A DNA stretch of 64,000 nt from Motacilla alba alba (Eukaryota > Chordata > Aves > Passeriformes > Motacillidae), in the NCBI RefSeq assembly GCF_015832195.1, contig NC_052017.1, positions 50,979,652-51,043,651 of the forward strand, read 5' to 3'. The notes beneath the pieces are model-generated. The model saw nothing but the letters and a program-made list of their open reading frames with translations. It did no database searches and was not told where the DNA came from. The position numbers were made by a program, and so were the translations under genes. Below are positions 26,218-39,985 of this stretch, one piece after another. Every line of letters starts with the position of its first letter. Within the stretch, counting starts at the first letter, position 1.

Positions 26218-26813
26218 TTTAGCTCTTACCCAGTTGGTCAGTGAAATATTAGGATAAATGGGTACATTGCTGTTTGTGAAGGTGAAGTCTAGGGGAAGGA
26301 GAATGTTTGGAGATAACATTTAATTTATATAAGTTTCTTAAAATTTATTTGTCAGTGCTGTGGTTTTGAGAGAATCTACAGGCCGTCTCCTTTCTCCTTT
26401 TTTTGCTTGAGGATGTGTGGCATTAGCACTATACATAAGCACATCTGTTTGAGTTTGATAGCTCAAAGTTGAGCCTCTGTGCTCAGGTATTGTTAAAAGA
26501 CTGAACTGAATGTCACTGGTGCACCCACTGAGCACAGCCAGATACAGGCTTCAAAAGGTAGTGTTAAATGGTTTGCCATAGGAAGACCTGGAAGATAGAG
26601 TACACATTAAGATATTTTATGTATTATGTTCCAATTATGTTCCCATACTCAGAAAGGTTGCAGAAAGAAAAAAGCCATTGCATTCTCTTAATAAAAGATT
26701 AAGAACAACATGGGAGAATGGGCAACTACGCACTGCTTTCTACAAACACACAATGTCCTGTGATGTGTAACATTTCTAAAAATGGAGAAATGCCGAGATG
26801 TTCAGGTTGGCAT

Positions 26814-26847
26814 TTCAGTGCCTGTCTGAATTCAGTGTCTGTCTGAA
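26814..26847. repeat. 17-bp tandem duplication
   Basis: TTCAGTGCCTGTCTGAA (26814-26830) is followed directly by TTCAGTGTCTGTCTGAA (26831-26847), with one mismatch. Confidence 0.93.
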
Positions 26848-28060
26848 ATATAGGATTCAACAATCCTGTTAAGTGTGTCTGACACACTCCTCCTTCTTTA
26901 GCAAAGTGCCTCCCATAGCTGCTATAATAAGACAGAACAGCGAAAGCCTCATACTCTGTGTCTCATCCTATCATTCACCAAAGCTGTATCACCATCAGAT
27001 GAAATCTATTGTTTTCTTTCCTGCTGTGTGCTATTGATTTTTCTAACCTTTCCTAATGTTAAATTTGTTTGGCTTTTAAACTTTCTTACCAAAGGTTAAT
27101 GTCATTAAGTTGAGCAGGTATCTATAAAACTACATGTGTTATTGCATATCTTGCATTGTTATACTGTCCTTTCATTAAACTCTGACTGTTTTGGATAGCT
27201 CTGTCTTGAAGATTTTTGTCATTCCAGAATAATGCAGGGAAGGTTGAAAGGAACTGCATTACAATTGTCATCCAATTCTGTGGCATAAAATATTGGACTT
27301 GATATGTCAGGAGCAACAGATTTATCTGAGGCTCTTATACCATCAACAAACATGAACTGCACAGACATTAATTTCAGCAAGACTGTAAAGAGGATGGAGG
27401 ATCCAGTTCTGCTGCTTGTCCCTGCCCCCTGTTCAATCTGACCATGCTAGTGTCTTTGACATTGTGGCGAAAGGAGCAATACTAAAATGTCTGCCAATTC
27501 TACAACTGGTAATCTGTTTGATGTGGAAAGAGAATGAGAAATCACAGTTTAATTTGAAGAAAGTGGTGGCTTTAATGGTAGCACTCTATCAACACTTTTT
27601 GATATGATGATCTACAGCAGTACTTGTGTAAAACATTAAAAGTACAGGCAGTGAGTAAACAGCTCCAGGCATTTATAAGCACCAGCTCTTACTGTACTCA
27701 TAGGTATAGTAATCTGCCTTTTATGAACAGTACATCTGACATCCCATTCACATGTTTACACTGCATTCCAGTGATATGTGTTTGAGGCCTTTGATTGTGA
27801 ATTTACACAGAAGACAGTATCCGGGCTGAACATACGTTGTCTATGCATGGTGCAGCATAGCTTTCTCCCAGAGCTGAATGACCTTCAGTGCCCTCCAATC
27901 ACTATGCTAATGTTGCCTTGGTAGTACCTTGCAGTTCCTCTAGAATAATTTTTTGTCAAAGAACATCCTGAGATGCTAGACAAGAATTAAACTTAAGAGA
28001 AATGTTTCTAGTAGTAGCGTAAAATAATAAATCATAATTTAAGGCGTTGTAAGCCACCAT

Positions 28061-28140
28061 TAAAAAAAGATAAAAAACACACCAAAAAAAAAACAAAACA
28101 AAAAAAACAAAAACAAAAACAAACAAAAAAAAAAAAACCC
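28061..28140. repeat. A/C-rich low-complexity tract
   Basis: About 80 bases consist of runs of A broken by single C. Minus-strand open frames rich in Phe across it are spurious. Confidence 0.93.
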
Positions 28141-30276
28141 AGACACCTTGACATTCCCTATGTGGAAAGTAGAATTGCAGCCTACCTTCTGCTGACAAAC
28201 TTGCCTGTTCAGGATCAGGCTTGTTAATGACTGCAGGAAGGAGTATTTTGCTGAGGGAGAGTAGGGATTAAATTTTTCATTCATAAATTGGTATCTATAA
28301 ACCGCTTACTTCTGTCAATGCTGTGAAGCCAAGGAATGGCCCTGGCAAAAGATAAAAGGCTTGACTTCTCTACTGCTAATTTAAGAGCTGGCAGCTGAGG
28401 TTGTGTCTTCTCCCATACTCAGCACTGATGTCCCTGCCACTGATTTAGTCTTCATCTGTCACATTCTCAAGCTGCTCAGAGGCTGAGAAATTCTGAGGTC
28501 CTGTCTATTCATGGTTTCTCACAGCTTGGTCTCTCTTCCCACTATCAGTGCTGATATCAAGACTGTCTGAGAGCACCCCATTCTTAGTGAATGAGACACT
28601 TTTTCATTTAGAGTGGCTTTGATAAACAAGTTCCCTTCAGTAGTTTTCAGATCTGACTAAGCTTTCCTGAGTGGGACTGAACAACCCTCTGCCTTTCCTG
28701 GGCTCCCTGGGTGTCTCTGGCTGGTGTTGCCAAACTCTCATGTTCATTATAGGTTCCAGATGGCCTGTGTCATGTCTCCCCCTGAAAATTTTTCATTTTC
28801 AGTCTTTTCTAGAGAAAAGTGAAGATATGGCAGCTCTTGAAAGAGTTTTGTGCTTAGCACTGAGCGCAGAATCCAGCTACCTTTTCCCTCGCTGCTTTGC
28901 AGGGGAAGCAGCATGGCTTCTGCGATGGAGGTCTCTGATTACATGTGCTTTTGCAGCTGCATGATGCTTCATCTTGGCAAGCCTATTATTACTATTTGAA
29001 AACATATTTAGAGCAATATCAGGTCTCAGAAAGGCTGCTACTTTTGACCAGTTTTCTTTCAGAAGTTTTTGAAAAGTGTAATAAAAACTCAGAAAACCTG
29101 TTATTATCTTCTCACTTTTATTTTCTACTTTATCCAAATTCTCTACCGCCTGATGACTTTATTTGGGTTTATATGCATTCTGGCTGTGTGGGAAAGCATT
29201 TCAGTGGTAGTGTATGTCTTCCTATTGGAGGCTTGCTACTTTTTTGCATGTAATTCACTAAACTCCACGCCTTCACTAATCTTGGAAATTTTGTCTTCTC
29301 TGCCTTTATTTTTATCACCAAGGTAAAGGCAACTTTAACATTTTTATGTTGGCTTTGTTGTTTGGGTTTTTTTCTGATGTAACAGAATAATGTACTTTAT
29401 ACACAGAGGCACACATACAAAGATGCTGTATTCTGAATGCTTTTCTCTTATCAGTTGTTATGTGTATAGTAGAAACATAAAATCTGTCAGGTAAGGAAAA
29501 GCTAGGAGGCTTTTAAGGGAACCTTGAAGTGGTAGGAGAGGGAACTTCTAAATCCAATGTGTATGATTCTAATTTTAATTCGCAATGCTGTATTAGGTAT
29601 TTTTTATTCTTTAAACCTCTGAATGTGGTAGATACACCTCACTTTTCCTTACTCAGCTTTTTATCAGAGGCTTAGAAATTGCCTTACCTTTCAGTTCAGA
29701 AATCTGAACTCCTGCTCTTCTCCAACATGTTCTCAGCCATAATACCCCAGTGCAAGGAAATTGTTGTTGAACCACTGCAAATTGACTGCAGCACAACTGC
29801 ACTGTTTCTGGTGTGCTTGAACACTTTTGTGTGCTCACATTTATACAGGTTTGAATGTATGTAGCAGAGACACAGTAAGTGCAGAACCAGAGAGGACAGT
29901 CATTTTCCTGAAAATTACCAATCACCCAGGTCTCACTACACCAGAATTTGTCCATCCAGCAGACTACTGTAAAACATGCTTATCCAAACAGATGTTTGTA
30001 TAAAGATGTATTCAAGATGACTCACAGATTTATTCAAGTGACTTTGAGGATATACGCCTGGGCCTATCAAAATAGCTGGTTGATAGTAACTAGTTCAACT
30101 GGGACCTACAGTTATTGGGCTCTGTAAGGGTGTTTTACTTCATCCTGTATCTCCATGCAGAGACTCTGAGTGGTTGTCTGCAGTTAATTTCACCAAAGAT
30201 GGTATTAGTTCTCAAAATTGAAAACTTACTGACTTCTTTTTTTTTCTCTGTCTCTCTTTTATTGCTTCTTCACTAG

Positions 30277-30372
30277 GGATGTGAGTTAATTGAGACCATG
30301 GATCAGGACCTCACAGATTTCACCAAGTGCCTTCAAATACTCCAGAAAAAGATAGAGAAGAAGGGCCTCCAG
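30277..30372 (+). CDS. TPK1: TPK1 internal exon A (DxTDFTK motif)
   Basis: Thiamin pyrophosphokinase 1 is a cytosolic homodimer that transfers pyrophosphate from ATP to thiamin to give thiamin diphosphate, the cofactor of pyruvate and 2-oxoglutarate dehydrogenases and transketolase. The exon is 96 bp (32 codons), phase 0 at both ends. It begins GCELIET, passes through [11 protein letters not shown] and ends KKGLQ. It matches about residues 87-118 of vertebrate TPK1 from memory. The DxTDFTK segment holds the conserved Asp (Asp100 in human numbering) of the metal/nucleotide site. The acceptor is a T/C tract plus CACTAG at 30271-30276 and the donor is GTAAAG at 30373. The reading frame has no stop and joins exon B in phase. 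The other motif of the N-terminal catalytic domain, GDFDS, must lie on an upstream exon outside the window. No frameshift or lost key residue is visible. Identification is by recognition of the family sequence. Confidence 0.95.
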
Positions 30373-33300
30373 GTAAAGACAACACTTTTTTTTCCTGTTT
30401 TTCTTAGTAATTACTCTTTTTCTCATTGTATTTAGGTTAATCTTTCAAGTTTGCACTGAAATGAAACTATTTTCAGTAGCCTTGACATTCTCCAATTTTG
30501 CCATAATTTACTGCACATTTGTAAGCATTGATGCTTCTGCTAAAAGGAATTACAAAGTGTGTCAATGAACAAGTGTTAGCTTTCTTAAAAGGCAGCTTGT
30601 ATTGATTTCTATTAATGAACTACCCAAAGTGCAGAAGACTGTTGTGGCTGGTGTTTAAAGCAAGAGTTCCACTTTGGCATGTAAATATATTTTCAAGTCT
30701 TGGCACACTAAGCCTTGATGTTCAGGCCCATTCCCCTTTCTCTCACCTTTCAAAGGTGAAATGGAGAGGGAAAATCTTGTCCTACCAACATTACAAATGG
30801 TAAGCAATACCTCCTTCTGCAAAATGTTCCCTTGGAATCAAAGGCAGACTTTGCAGAGCAACCAGTGCACTAAACTTAAAAAAAGCCATATGGAGTTGTC
30901 TGTCTCTTTTCATGGGAAGGACAAGGGAGGCAACATTCCCTCTTCTTTTCCACAGTTTAATTTCATAGGCCCCCTTGTTTTGTCTCTGAGATGCACAGGT
31001 GAAATTCCTTGGAAATTTCAAATGTGATGAGTTGGCGGCAGATGAGCACTTGGGATTGCTGCCCTTTCCTCCCCATGGAACAGTCATTCATAAGAGCTGA
31101 CCTCTCTCTTCTGCTCTTCATGTATGAGTGAAGCGAGGTAGCAGCTGCTTCATCCTTCACCCACAGTGGGAACAAGAGGCATGTAAGAAAATTAAAACAA
31201 TAGCACAACATGGAAAGAGACATGTAAACCTCTTTTCCCATTTTCATTGTAGCAGGATAAGAAAGTTGCCTGATTTTCTGAGATCACCATTCTACAACAA
31301 AACAGCAAGGGATTGAAATGCCAATACCTTTCTCTCCTTCTTCCGTCCTCACTCCAGGCTGATAAAAAATTCACCAGTTTTTGCTTAAGCTTCTTTAAAA
31401 CTTCTTGTTCTTCTAAAGACAATAAATGTCCACGGGACACTTTGGAGTGCTGTCACACAATGCCTATCTGCAATTGCATCTCAATACAATGCTGTTGTTC
31501 ATCAGAGTTTTTTTTCCCCATCAGTATAGACAGAAATGGGATGGTTTCACTATGCACTTGTCTTACTGTCTGGCTGGGAGCCAGGAAACTCTTTATAAAA
31601 CAGTTTATTTTCTTCCCCCCTATAATTTATCATCACAAGAGCTCAGAGGCATGTCTTTGCGTCTGGGACAGGAATGGTAATGAGTGCCATTGGAACAGCT
31701 GAGCCACCTATGCCTAGGATTTGGTTTGAATTTGGCAAGGTGCTTTCCTCTTAATAGAAATTCCCTTTCAATGAAGAAGAACGTAAACGCTTCTTGGATT
31801 CAGTTCATTATCCAATCCCAGCTATTGCTAGAGAGCTAACTTTTTTAAGCTATTACAAGAGATTTTATGATGAATAATCAATGTGTGGTTAAAATAAGAG
31901 CAATGGGAATGTGACAGCTACAGCAGGTGTGTTCAAGCAATAAGTAGTCTCTTTGTAAAAGTTTGAGTTCTGTGATCACTCTCACAGTAAAGCTGTGTTT
32001 AGTTGACTAAAGGATACCACATTGTGATCTGTGAGGATATTTTGTAAAGCACAAGCCTGAGTGTAATTGCAGTAATTGTTCAGTGTTCATGCCAATGCAC
32101 TAAACCTAAGATTTTGGTTCAGTTACAATTGTATGCTGTTACATGTAAGAGATGTGTTTTAAAGACAATCTGAGTTTTTCAGAGGTGAAAGAACTAACAC
32201 AGATAAATTTTCTAAAACTAAGCACCATGTTCATTAAATGCTAGCTACTTCTTTTTTTCTGTGCCTGTTCCGTAAAACATCGTAAGATGCTATCTTAGTC
32301 ATGCACTATAGATAAAGCGTAATGCATTTCTACTTCTGGTCTTCTGCATTCTCTGACTAAGGAATTTGAAGAAGTCATTGACTCCACTTGGGGAGATAAA
32401 ATGTGAAACTTGAACAAATGTAAGACTAAACTGTATCAGAACTCTATAAATTATTAGTTCAGTTTCTAATTTGCCCTTTGTTCAGAAACACTGATTGGCA
32501 GTTTGATGGTTCTTCAGAATGTCCTAATGATGCAGAGAGTAACTTGATGTCTGGTCCCCAAATGACACAGAGATTCTGAGCACTTGGAAAATGCACTGGC
32601 CTCAGTTTATGCATGCAACCTCTTGGCTCTTCTGAAACTCTAGCCTCTTTAAATACCTAAATTTGCACTTAATTTAGGTTTCTTTATGGGTAACATTCTG
32701 CTGTAAAGAATGTCAAGTATGACAACAGAGTGTTCCAGCCGTAGACCTGAAGTCTTTGAGGAGAATGCAAGTATTTTCAACAAAGAAAGCTGACGTTGAA
32801 TTCTGTGGTGACCTGAGAGGTACACACTGCTGAGAAGAAAAGGAAGTCCAGGGTCTGAAAATTAGAAGTAGATAAAGAAGGGGTTCTTCATCTGCATTTA
32901 TGTTTTTTGACCTCAAGGACAAACTTGCATGTCACAAAGTGGACTTCTGTAAAATGTCATAAAAGCTTTTCCTTTAGCAGAGAGTATTAACTAGGTGGAA
33001 TATGTCTTCCTGGTGCCAGAAAAAATATGTTTGTCTCCAGTTTTGGTTTTTTCCCCACTCTATTTAAAGCACTTGTCAAAGAGGAATAAGACAAAGACAC
33101 GCTACAAATTTGTTTTCCCATGATTTATAGTTGAAGTTAGGAAACAAAGAAGGTATCTCTTTAGTATCTTTAAAAAATTGATGCCACAGTCATGCTGTGT
33201 TTGCTGCTATTTCTGGGTAGCAATATGTTAAGCTGGGAAGTTAATTAGCATTCAATGTATACCATGGATCCACAATCCTGTGAGGTAGTTTGTCTGGATG

Positions 33301-36014
33301 AAATTCAAGTGTGAGTAGCTGAGGTATTTAAAACAGGCATCCCTCCATTGGTCAGAGAATAAGTTAGCATTTGCTTGCTATACTGAATAGATTAAAATTT
33401 CTGCTCTGATTTATCAGTCACTTCTATGGAAGTTCTAAGTCATGGAGGTTTTTGAGCTCACTTGAACATATGCAGGTGATATTTTGTTCCAAAGGGATTA
33501 GGTTTGTGTAATTTATTTTCCATGTCTCTGTGCCTTTATCCTCCTCCTTTTCTTTCTTGCTGTTCATCCAAATAGCTTTTGAAGAAATAACTTTTGAATA
33601 GAGGAATAGCATATTGAAAGACAACCGTGTCAAACAGCTTTCTTGGAGGTCAGCTGAGTGAGAATGCAGAAGAGGTAGACATTCAGTGCCCCTACTTGTA
33701 AAGAAGGATGCAAAAAAAGTTAGCTTAAATTTTTACTGGCAGTTACTTTGATAAGAGCCTTAGAAATTTCTTTATCACAAGGAAATATGCAGCTAGAGTT
33801 GATGGTCAGCTGAGATACAAATCAGGGAGAAAAAGTACCTCGTTAGTTTTTGAACTCCTTGCTCAATATAAAGAGCGGGAATTCTGTCTTCTGGAAAAAT
33901 TAGCCAAATTCATGACTGCCTTTTTCTTAATTCTCAAATAAACACTCTTAGAATAGTTTCTGAGTCCTCAGGGTAATTAATTTCTGATTTACATTGCATA
34001 TTTTGGTTGCATAGCCAAGTCATGCAGAAAGCAGCATTGTGGTCATTTTTTAAGATCTAAGTCACCTAATTATATGTATTTATAATTACATACTGCAGTA
34101 AATTTTAGAAAAAGCAGTACCCTTTATACGTGCAAACTAGAATCAGTCTTAATCTTCCCTCTCCACAGCCCTAATTCATTTGTGAATTGCATTCTATTGG
34201 ATGGTGAAGCAATGAAGTACCACCAAGAGAATCTGACTCCTGAAGTTTCTTTCCAACCTAAAGGCTTTTAGATATATTTCTTTCTCTTTTTGCATGACTG
34301 TGAGTATGCATGCACACACATGCACGTGCAAGTATTTATATAAATGCTCATATTTTCTGGTAGTGTTCCTTCCTGGCCCTAATTGGTGCTTTTTAAATGT
34401 CTTAATAACTCTGTCTTTATTGCTGCTGTGTGTGTCTTTCACATTGTTTATGGTCTATTAGGTGTGCACATTTTGCTTTACTGCTTTAATCACTATTTTA
34501 TTCATTCTGTAGTTATGTGAGTACTTTCCTTTCTTCATTACAAGACCTTCAAATAAACTTATGTCTGTCTAGTACTACTTTCTGTTGTTAATTTTCTCTC
34601 ATCTTAACATAAGCTATTTCAAGAAACCAACTGAACAGGCAAAATAATAGGCAAGCTTACAGTATCTCTTATTTAGGGATCAACAGATCTTGCATTAGAC
34701 GTGTATGCTATTATCTTTGATTTGCAGATTGGAAAGCAGAAGTACAAAAGCAATTTGTCCACAGCCTACCAGCATGCTAGTGGTATAGTTGGGAAAGATC
34801 CTCCAATTCCCAATATTCATCAAATGCTCTTTCAATAACAGCATCTCTGGTCTCAGCTTGTAGCAGCTCATGCCAATGAGAACTGAAAGTATGTTTATCA
34901 ATTTTGCAGCTCCAAGAAGAATACTCATAATATAAAGAAGATAGATTTAAGCCATTATCCTTATCTCAGAGTTACAAACTGTACTTTCCTTAACTGTTTC
35001 ATCTAAAATACCATTTAGTCTTAAAACTAAGCTCTGGGACTTTTCATTTAGCTTTATTATCTTTTCTGCTTAAAAAAAAGTTAAAGCAGCTCATTTGGTT
35101 ATATGGGCTGAAGATATAAAAAATGAGTTTTATTGAAACCCACATGCCTTTTAGTGGTTTAATGTTAGTGTGTTTAAATTGATAAAAGCACCAGTGTCAG
35201 TATGAAAAAGGGAAAATACCTTAACCAACTCTTCCTAAAAACCCTTGGCAATAAAGGGATACTCTACTAACATTTCCATTTTGAAATTATGCTTCAGAGG
35301 TTCAATCAGTCAGCAGTCTAGGGTAGTAATTCTTTTAAGTGAATGCAAGCCTTCTTCTCTTTCTACTTTTAAAAAAAGTGTCAAATCAGTCCATTTTCTT
35401 TTATGTTGAGCAAGGCTAAACAAGTTAGTGAAGTCCTGTGTTTATAAAGTGCCAAAGAGAAGACAGTGATGTTCATATATCACCTTCATCTGTGCAGTGT
35501 TCAAACAGCTTACTAAGTCCTCTCTGGTTTGTCTTTATATGAGAAAAAAAGGCCCTGAAGGAAAACCCAAAGTACTCTAAAACAAAAATCAGAAGATACT
35601 TTAAAAGAGAGTAATTTTTTACATAAAGACAAGTCCCACAGAGAAAGGGTATAATTATTGCAAATACTTGGCTCTATTTGGTTTAGTTTTGTTTTTGGCT
35701 ACCAGTTGAGGTTATTCCTGATGATGTGGCTTTTTTTAGTAGCAAATAGATCAGTTTCATTTCCTGACTAAATCATAATTTTGCTGCTCGTGGTGGTAGT
35801 TGGTAATTTCAAGATGGAACACTACTTGTTTTCATTTCTGAAGTCTTGTGGGTATCCAGAATAGTAGTGGGAATGGCTCTTAAAGCTAAGCCTAGGAATG
35901 AGGGCAGTCTGTTACCAGGACTTGAGAACAGGGAAGTTATAAAAATACGAAAATAAAGGGGAGAGGCAGACTAGAAAATCCCATAGCTGACATGAAATGT
36001 GAAGCTTTTGTAAC

Positions 36015-36207
36015 AATCACAGAATCACAGGATGGTTTGGGTTAGAAGGGACCTTAAGGATTATTTAGTTCCAACCCACAGCTGCAGGCAGGGGCACCTT
36101 CAGCTAGACCAGACTGCTCCGGGTCCCATCCAGCCTGGCCTGGAACACTTCCAAGGATGGAGCATCCATAACTTTTCCCTGGAACCACTTTCCAGTGCCT
36201 CGCCACT
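36015..36207 (-). mobile_element. CR1 LINE 3' end fragment (antisense)
   Basis: Read on the plus strand, the copy starts with two AATCACAG-type units (the tail, inverted) and GATGGTTTGGGTTAGAAGGGACCTTAAGG. The block complementary to the CR1 ATGCTCCATCCTTGG region follows, and it ends at TTCCAGTGCCTCGCC. This is the standard terminal ~190 bp of a CR1 in reverse orientation, fairly well preserved. It is the only CR1 in the window that is antisense to TPK1. Confidence 0.94.
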
Positions 36208-39200
36208 GGACCTGAAGGACCATAAGGACACTGAAGCTTGTGGATTTATCACCAAATCCTATATAGAAGGAAGGGCTGAGAATAAACCTGTTCTGTTCTG
36301 GTGGCACTAGTGAGTTTTTCTTCTTAATGCTTCACAGGAGAATAAAAATGCAAATGAGATATATTTTAGGGGAAGTTAAATATGTGTAATGAAAAAGTTC
36401 TTATTCTGTCAAGTGCTGCATCAAAAGATTTTTTTTATGAGTTATTAATAGTAATCTTCTTCATAAACCTTTCCTGTCCAAAAGAAACAAATGAATCTGA
36501 AGTGTTTCCTGTTAATTCCACTTCTAAAACGTTAGAATTACATAATACTTTTCAACAGGACTAAATCCCTCCTTTAGGGCATCAGACATATCCTTGAAGA
36601 CTATTTTAACTCTTAAGGTCCAAGTCTACCTTCAAGGAATGCAGTATCTAATCCATCTTTCCCACTGCTGAATTATTTTAATGCTTCCCATTGTAAAGGT
36701 ATGGCAAAATCCATTTCTTATAATACAGGATATCAGAACCTGCCAGTTCCCAAAGAGAAACCCTGATATCATGTAAGGTGTCTTCCACTATAGCTGTGAG
36801 CATCAAGACACACTGAGCATCTTTGCCTTCAAATAATTTTATGCAGTATGGGTGTCTGCAAGAGCACAGTGCATCACATACCAAGAAATTTTCTTACATA
36901 ATTCTTCTATGTTCTGCTGGGGCTTGTATTGGACCTATGATGATAATTTTTTTAAGACACAAACAGGGCAGGGGTTCTGGAGAACACATTGATTTCAGTT
37001 TGTTTGCTTAAAAAAGTTAAATCCCATATCAAGCTTTGGGGAGAGGAAGAACAAGGGGAAAAATACTGTTTATTTAGGCAGTTCAAGGGATTCAAGAGAT
37101 CAAGGATATGCTCATTAACCAGACTGCAGAAGCTAATGAGGAAGCCAGCAACTGCTCTCTCAACTTAGTTAAAGGCTAAATGTCTTTAAAGCAGAAAGCG
37201 TGTGGTTACTACAGGCAATGTACTGTTCCCTTTGCAACCACCAATTTTGCTCTGTTTATAACTTTGTCATAGGAGATGTAATTCTCCTCCCCCTTTCAGC
37301 CCCTTCTGCTTTGCAGGAGCACAGCTTCCCTGAGAGCAGCTATTGCTGATGTAACTGCCCCCATGCTGGGAAAGTGGTTGGGCTTCAAGGAGATGTCATT
37401 ACCCTGTCATACTTGCATTGGCACTATCATGATCATGGATATTGTAGGGGGAGATCTTGAACAGCCATATCTTTTGACACAAGGAATTCTTTTTGCAATT
37501 CGAGGACTGAGACCTCAGCTTGTGGCCTGAGATTTTCATAAATAACTTGTGTTTGTTTTTTTGTTTTTTTTTCTTTGACACATGAATACTGTGGTGTTAT
37601 GAAATCTCCCATAAATTACAACTGTTTTTATTAGATTCTGTTTAGTTAATGGAATGTAAGTTTATTGTTAAGCATATTAAAAAATTTGAGCTAGTATGAT
37701 AAATTTTAACTGCAAATTACAATGGAGCATTTTTTACAACTCAAATTGGTTTCTTCTTACTAAATTAAGATGCCTGTCAAGAATGACAGGTTTTTTGGCT
37801 GTTGCAGAGATAGCTTCATAAAAACTTGTAGCAGTTTTCTACTTTTCTGAGTGTAAGAAGCACTGGCTTTAGAGATCACACTTTGATGACTTCATGACCT
37901 GCAGTGATCTGGTCCTTAAAGCAGAGGGTGAATCAGTCAACAAATTAACTTTTAATGTGGCTTCTTTTTTTAATCCAATATTCAAATAAATGGCTATTCA
38001 AATAAACTTATTTAACCTAAGTAATGTATATAAGCATTCTTCCTTACTGGTTTTGGATTATTTAGGGGTTTTTTGCCATGACATATTTCCTCTTTTTGTA
38101 ATATTGAATGGCCTTTGAACAGCCAAGAGAAACAGTGAAATTGTATTACTGGTAAAAGCTTTTGAAGCAGTGGTGGCTCTTCCTCTTCTTTTCTTTTCCT
38201 TATCTAGAAAGGAATATTGGGGCAGAGGGGAGAGGAAGGTATTAAGACCATTGGAAAGTAAAAGTGTGTGGCCAGTGCTACACAGAAATGTTTTCGCCTG
38301 TGGTCCTGAGGCCTCACTGTTTTCTGCAATCCTTTGGCTTTTCCTGGCATTTAACTCTGCCACCTCTTTGCTGATATCAATGCTGCCCAAGAAGGGGCAG
38401 AGGGGTGTAGAGTAATTTAACTCTTAACAAATATTGAGAAAATGAGGCAGCCTGGTAACATATGAAAGGCTCCTACAATATTCCCACAGTAAAATAAGGC
38501 AGCAGCACGAGCTCAACAAAAGTCTGAAGGGTCTTCATAGCAGAGCTGCCCTGGCAACCAGACTTTGCTAGTTCTGATGCTCGTGCTATTTCTTATGAAA
38601 TCACCTGCCTTTTACTTTGCCACTGACAGGGGATGGTCTCTTCAACTTGACTAAAGAACTCATCAAGTTTCCCTTTTAAACAACTGAACAACTAACTACT
38701 GAACAATTAAAGCTCAATATTTTCTGCAAATTAAATGTGAACATAAAATGTTTACAGCTTCACAAGCGCCTCCAGTTAAAGAAATCATGCTCCATTTCTT
38801 TTTAAGTGTGTGGCTAAATTTATATGGTCTAAAGGACAGTGTAGAAAAGTAAAATACATTCTGTAATTACACAGGCTATGTTTGACTTACCTGCTATAAA
38901 TACTGAAACAACGCTGATGAGGAAAATTGACATCCAGATCATAATGTACTTCCTTCAGTATAAAAATATGTCTGGCTTCTTTGAAACAAATGTATAAATT
39001 CAAGACTTCTCTCTGCAAGTCTGCACTCCCTTAGGAGGAAAAAAAAAGTCCTTGTGTACTGCCCAGGTATTCAGTGAAATCACTCAAAAGAGGAACCACT
39101 CACAGAATGGGGCCTGAGAGACACAGGAAAAAATTTTCCATCTTTAGTTTCAGGTCTTCTATTTGTCTCTAGAGCATAATAGGACAGGTTATTATCCCCT

Positions 39201-39517
39201 TGTTAATCATGAAGATTAATGTTCAGACCAGCTGAAAATATTACTGTTCTGCTGGGACCTATTGAGAGATCTTCAGACCTGTGTGAACCTGAGTTTAAAC
39301 ATTTTAAATAGCAGAGCTAACACCTTGCCCTAGCTAGACACAAGTGCCTCAGGCTGTTATGTCCTCTGTGATGCTGCTGTGGGAGAGTGAAGGTCCTCCA
39401 AAGCTCTGCCTTACTTGTGACATCTTTTATACAGACTTCACTGCTAAATGTTACAGTGGGAAAGTGCCTGAGTTGTTACTTTTAACTCAGATGAAACAAA
39501 CAAAAAATAAGTATGCC

Positions 39518-39557
39518 TGTGTGTACGTGTGTGTGTGTGTATATATATACATATATA
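39518..39557. repeat. (TG)n/(TA)n compound microsatellite
   Basis: GTGT units pass into TATATATATACATATATA. It is an alternating purine-pyrimidine tract, likely to be length-variable. Confidence 0.95.
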
Positions 39558-39985
39558 AAATGGAAATTTAAGTTCTTTAAGTTTCTCCTTAAAAATCTAT
39601 GATTCTCTCATTAAAATTTGACACCTAAACTTAATATGACAAAATTGAAAACAAAACAGGCAGAAAGTTAGTTTTAAAGAAAAGACACACCTGGTCTAGG
39701 AAGCCACAGGACAAGGTCTCAACTCTCAATAGTGTTGAAGTTGGCATTCCCTGTTCATGGGGACATGTCTGTGGGCAGCTGGCAGTGTTTCATATGGACT
39801 CCTTTGGCTACAGAAATTCTACCCCTTGCCTCACAATATCATGGGTTTGTTTAGCTTCCTTTATGGGCTTTCCATGTGTCCTGGACCAGCATCTGAACAG
39901 GAGCTCACCACATGAAGCTGTGGTGAAAAAGGAAGTACACGTCTCTTCATCTCAACCTTCAAGAGAAACAGGCACAGTAATAAGC

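Larger units (their letters stand above)
1..30276 (+). other. TPK1: TPK1 upstream intron (3' portion)
   Basis: This is non-coding sequence ending at the AG acceptor (30275-30276) that precedes the first recognisable TPK1 exon. The acceptor follows a long T/C-rich tract. I saw no exon encoding the GDFDS metal-binding motif expected just upstream in the protein, so the previous exon is probably outside the window. The stretch is AT-rich, with many stops in all frames. It contains two CR1 fragments, a possible ancient repeat, homopolymer and trinucleotide tracts, and small tandem duplications, listed separately. I recognise nothing else between these. Long TPK1 introns are expected, because the gene is very large in other vertebrates. 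Confidence 0.85.

Noticed and set aside
28671..29326. Several overlapping 85-102 codon frames on both strands
   Set aside because: These are dense chance ORFs in slightly GC-richer intron, with no conserved motif or splice pairing.
31313..31702. 129-codon Cys-rich open frame with an acceptor-like CTCCAG inside
   Set aside because: The composition is unlike a structured protein. No donor or homologous family was recognised, and it lies in ordinary intron.
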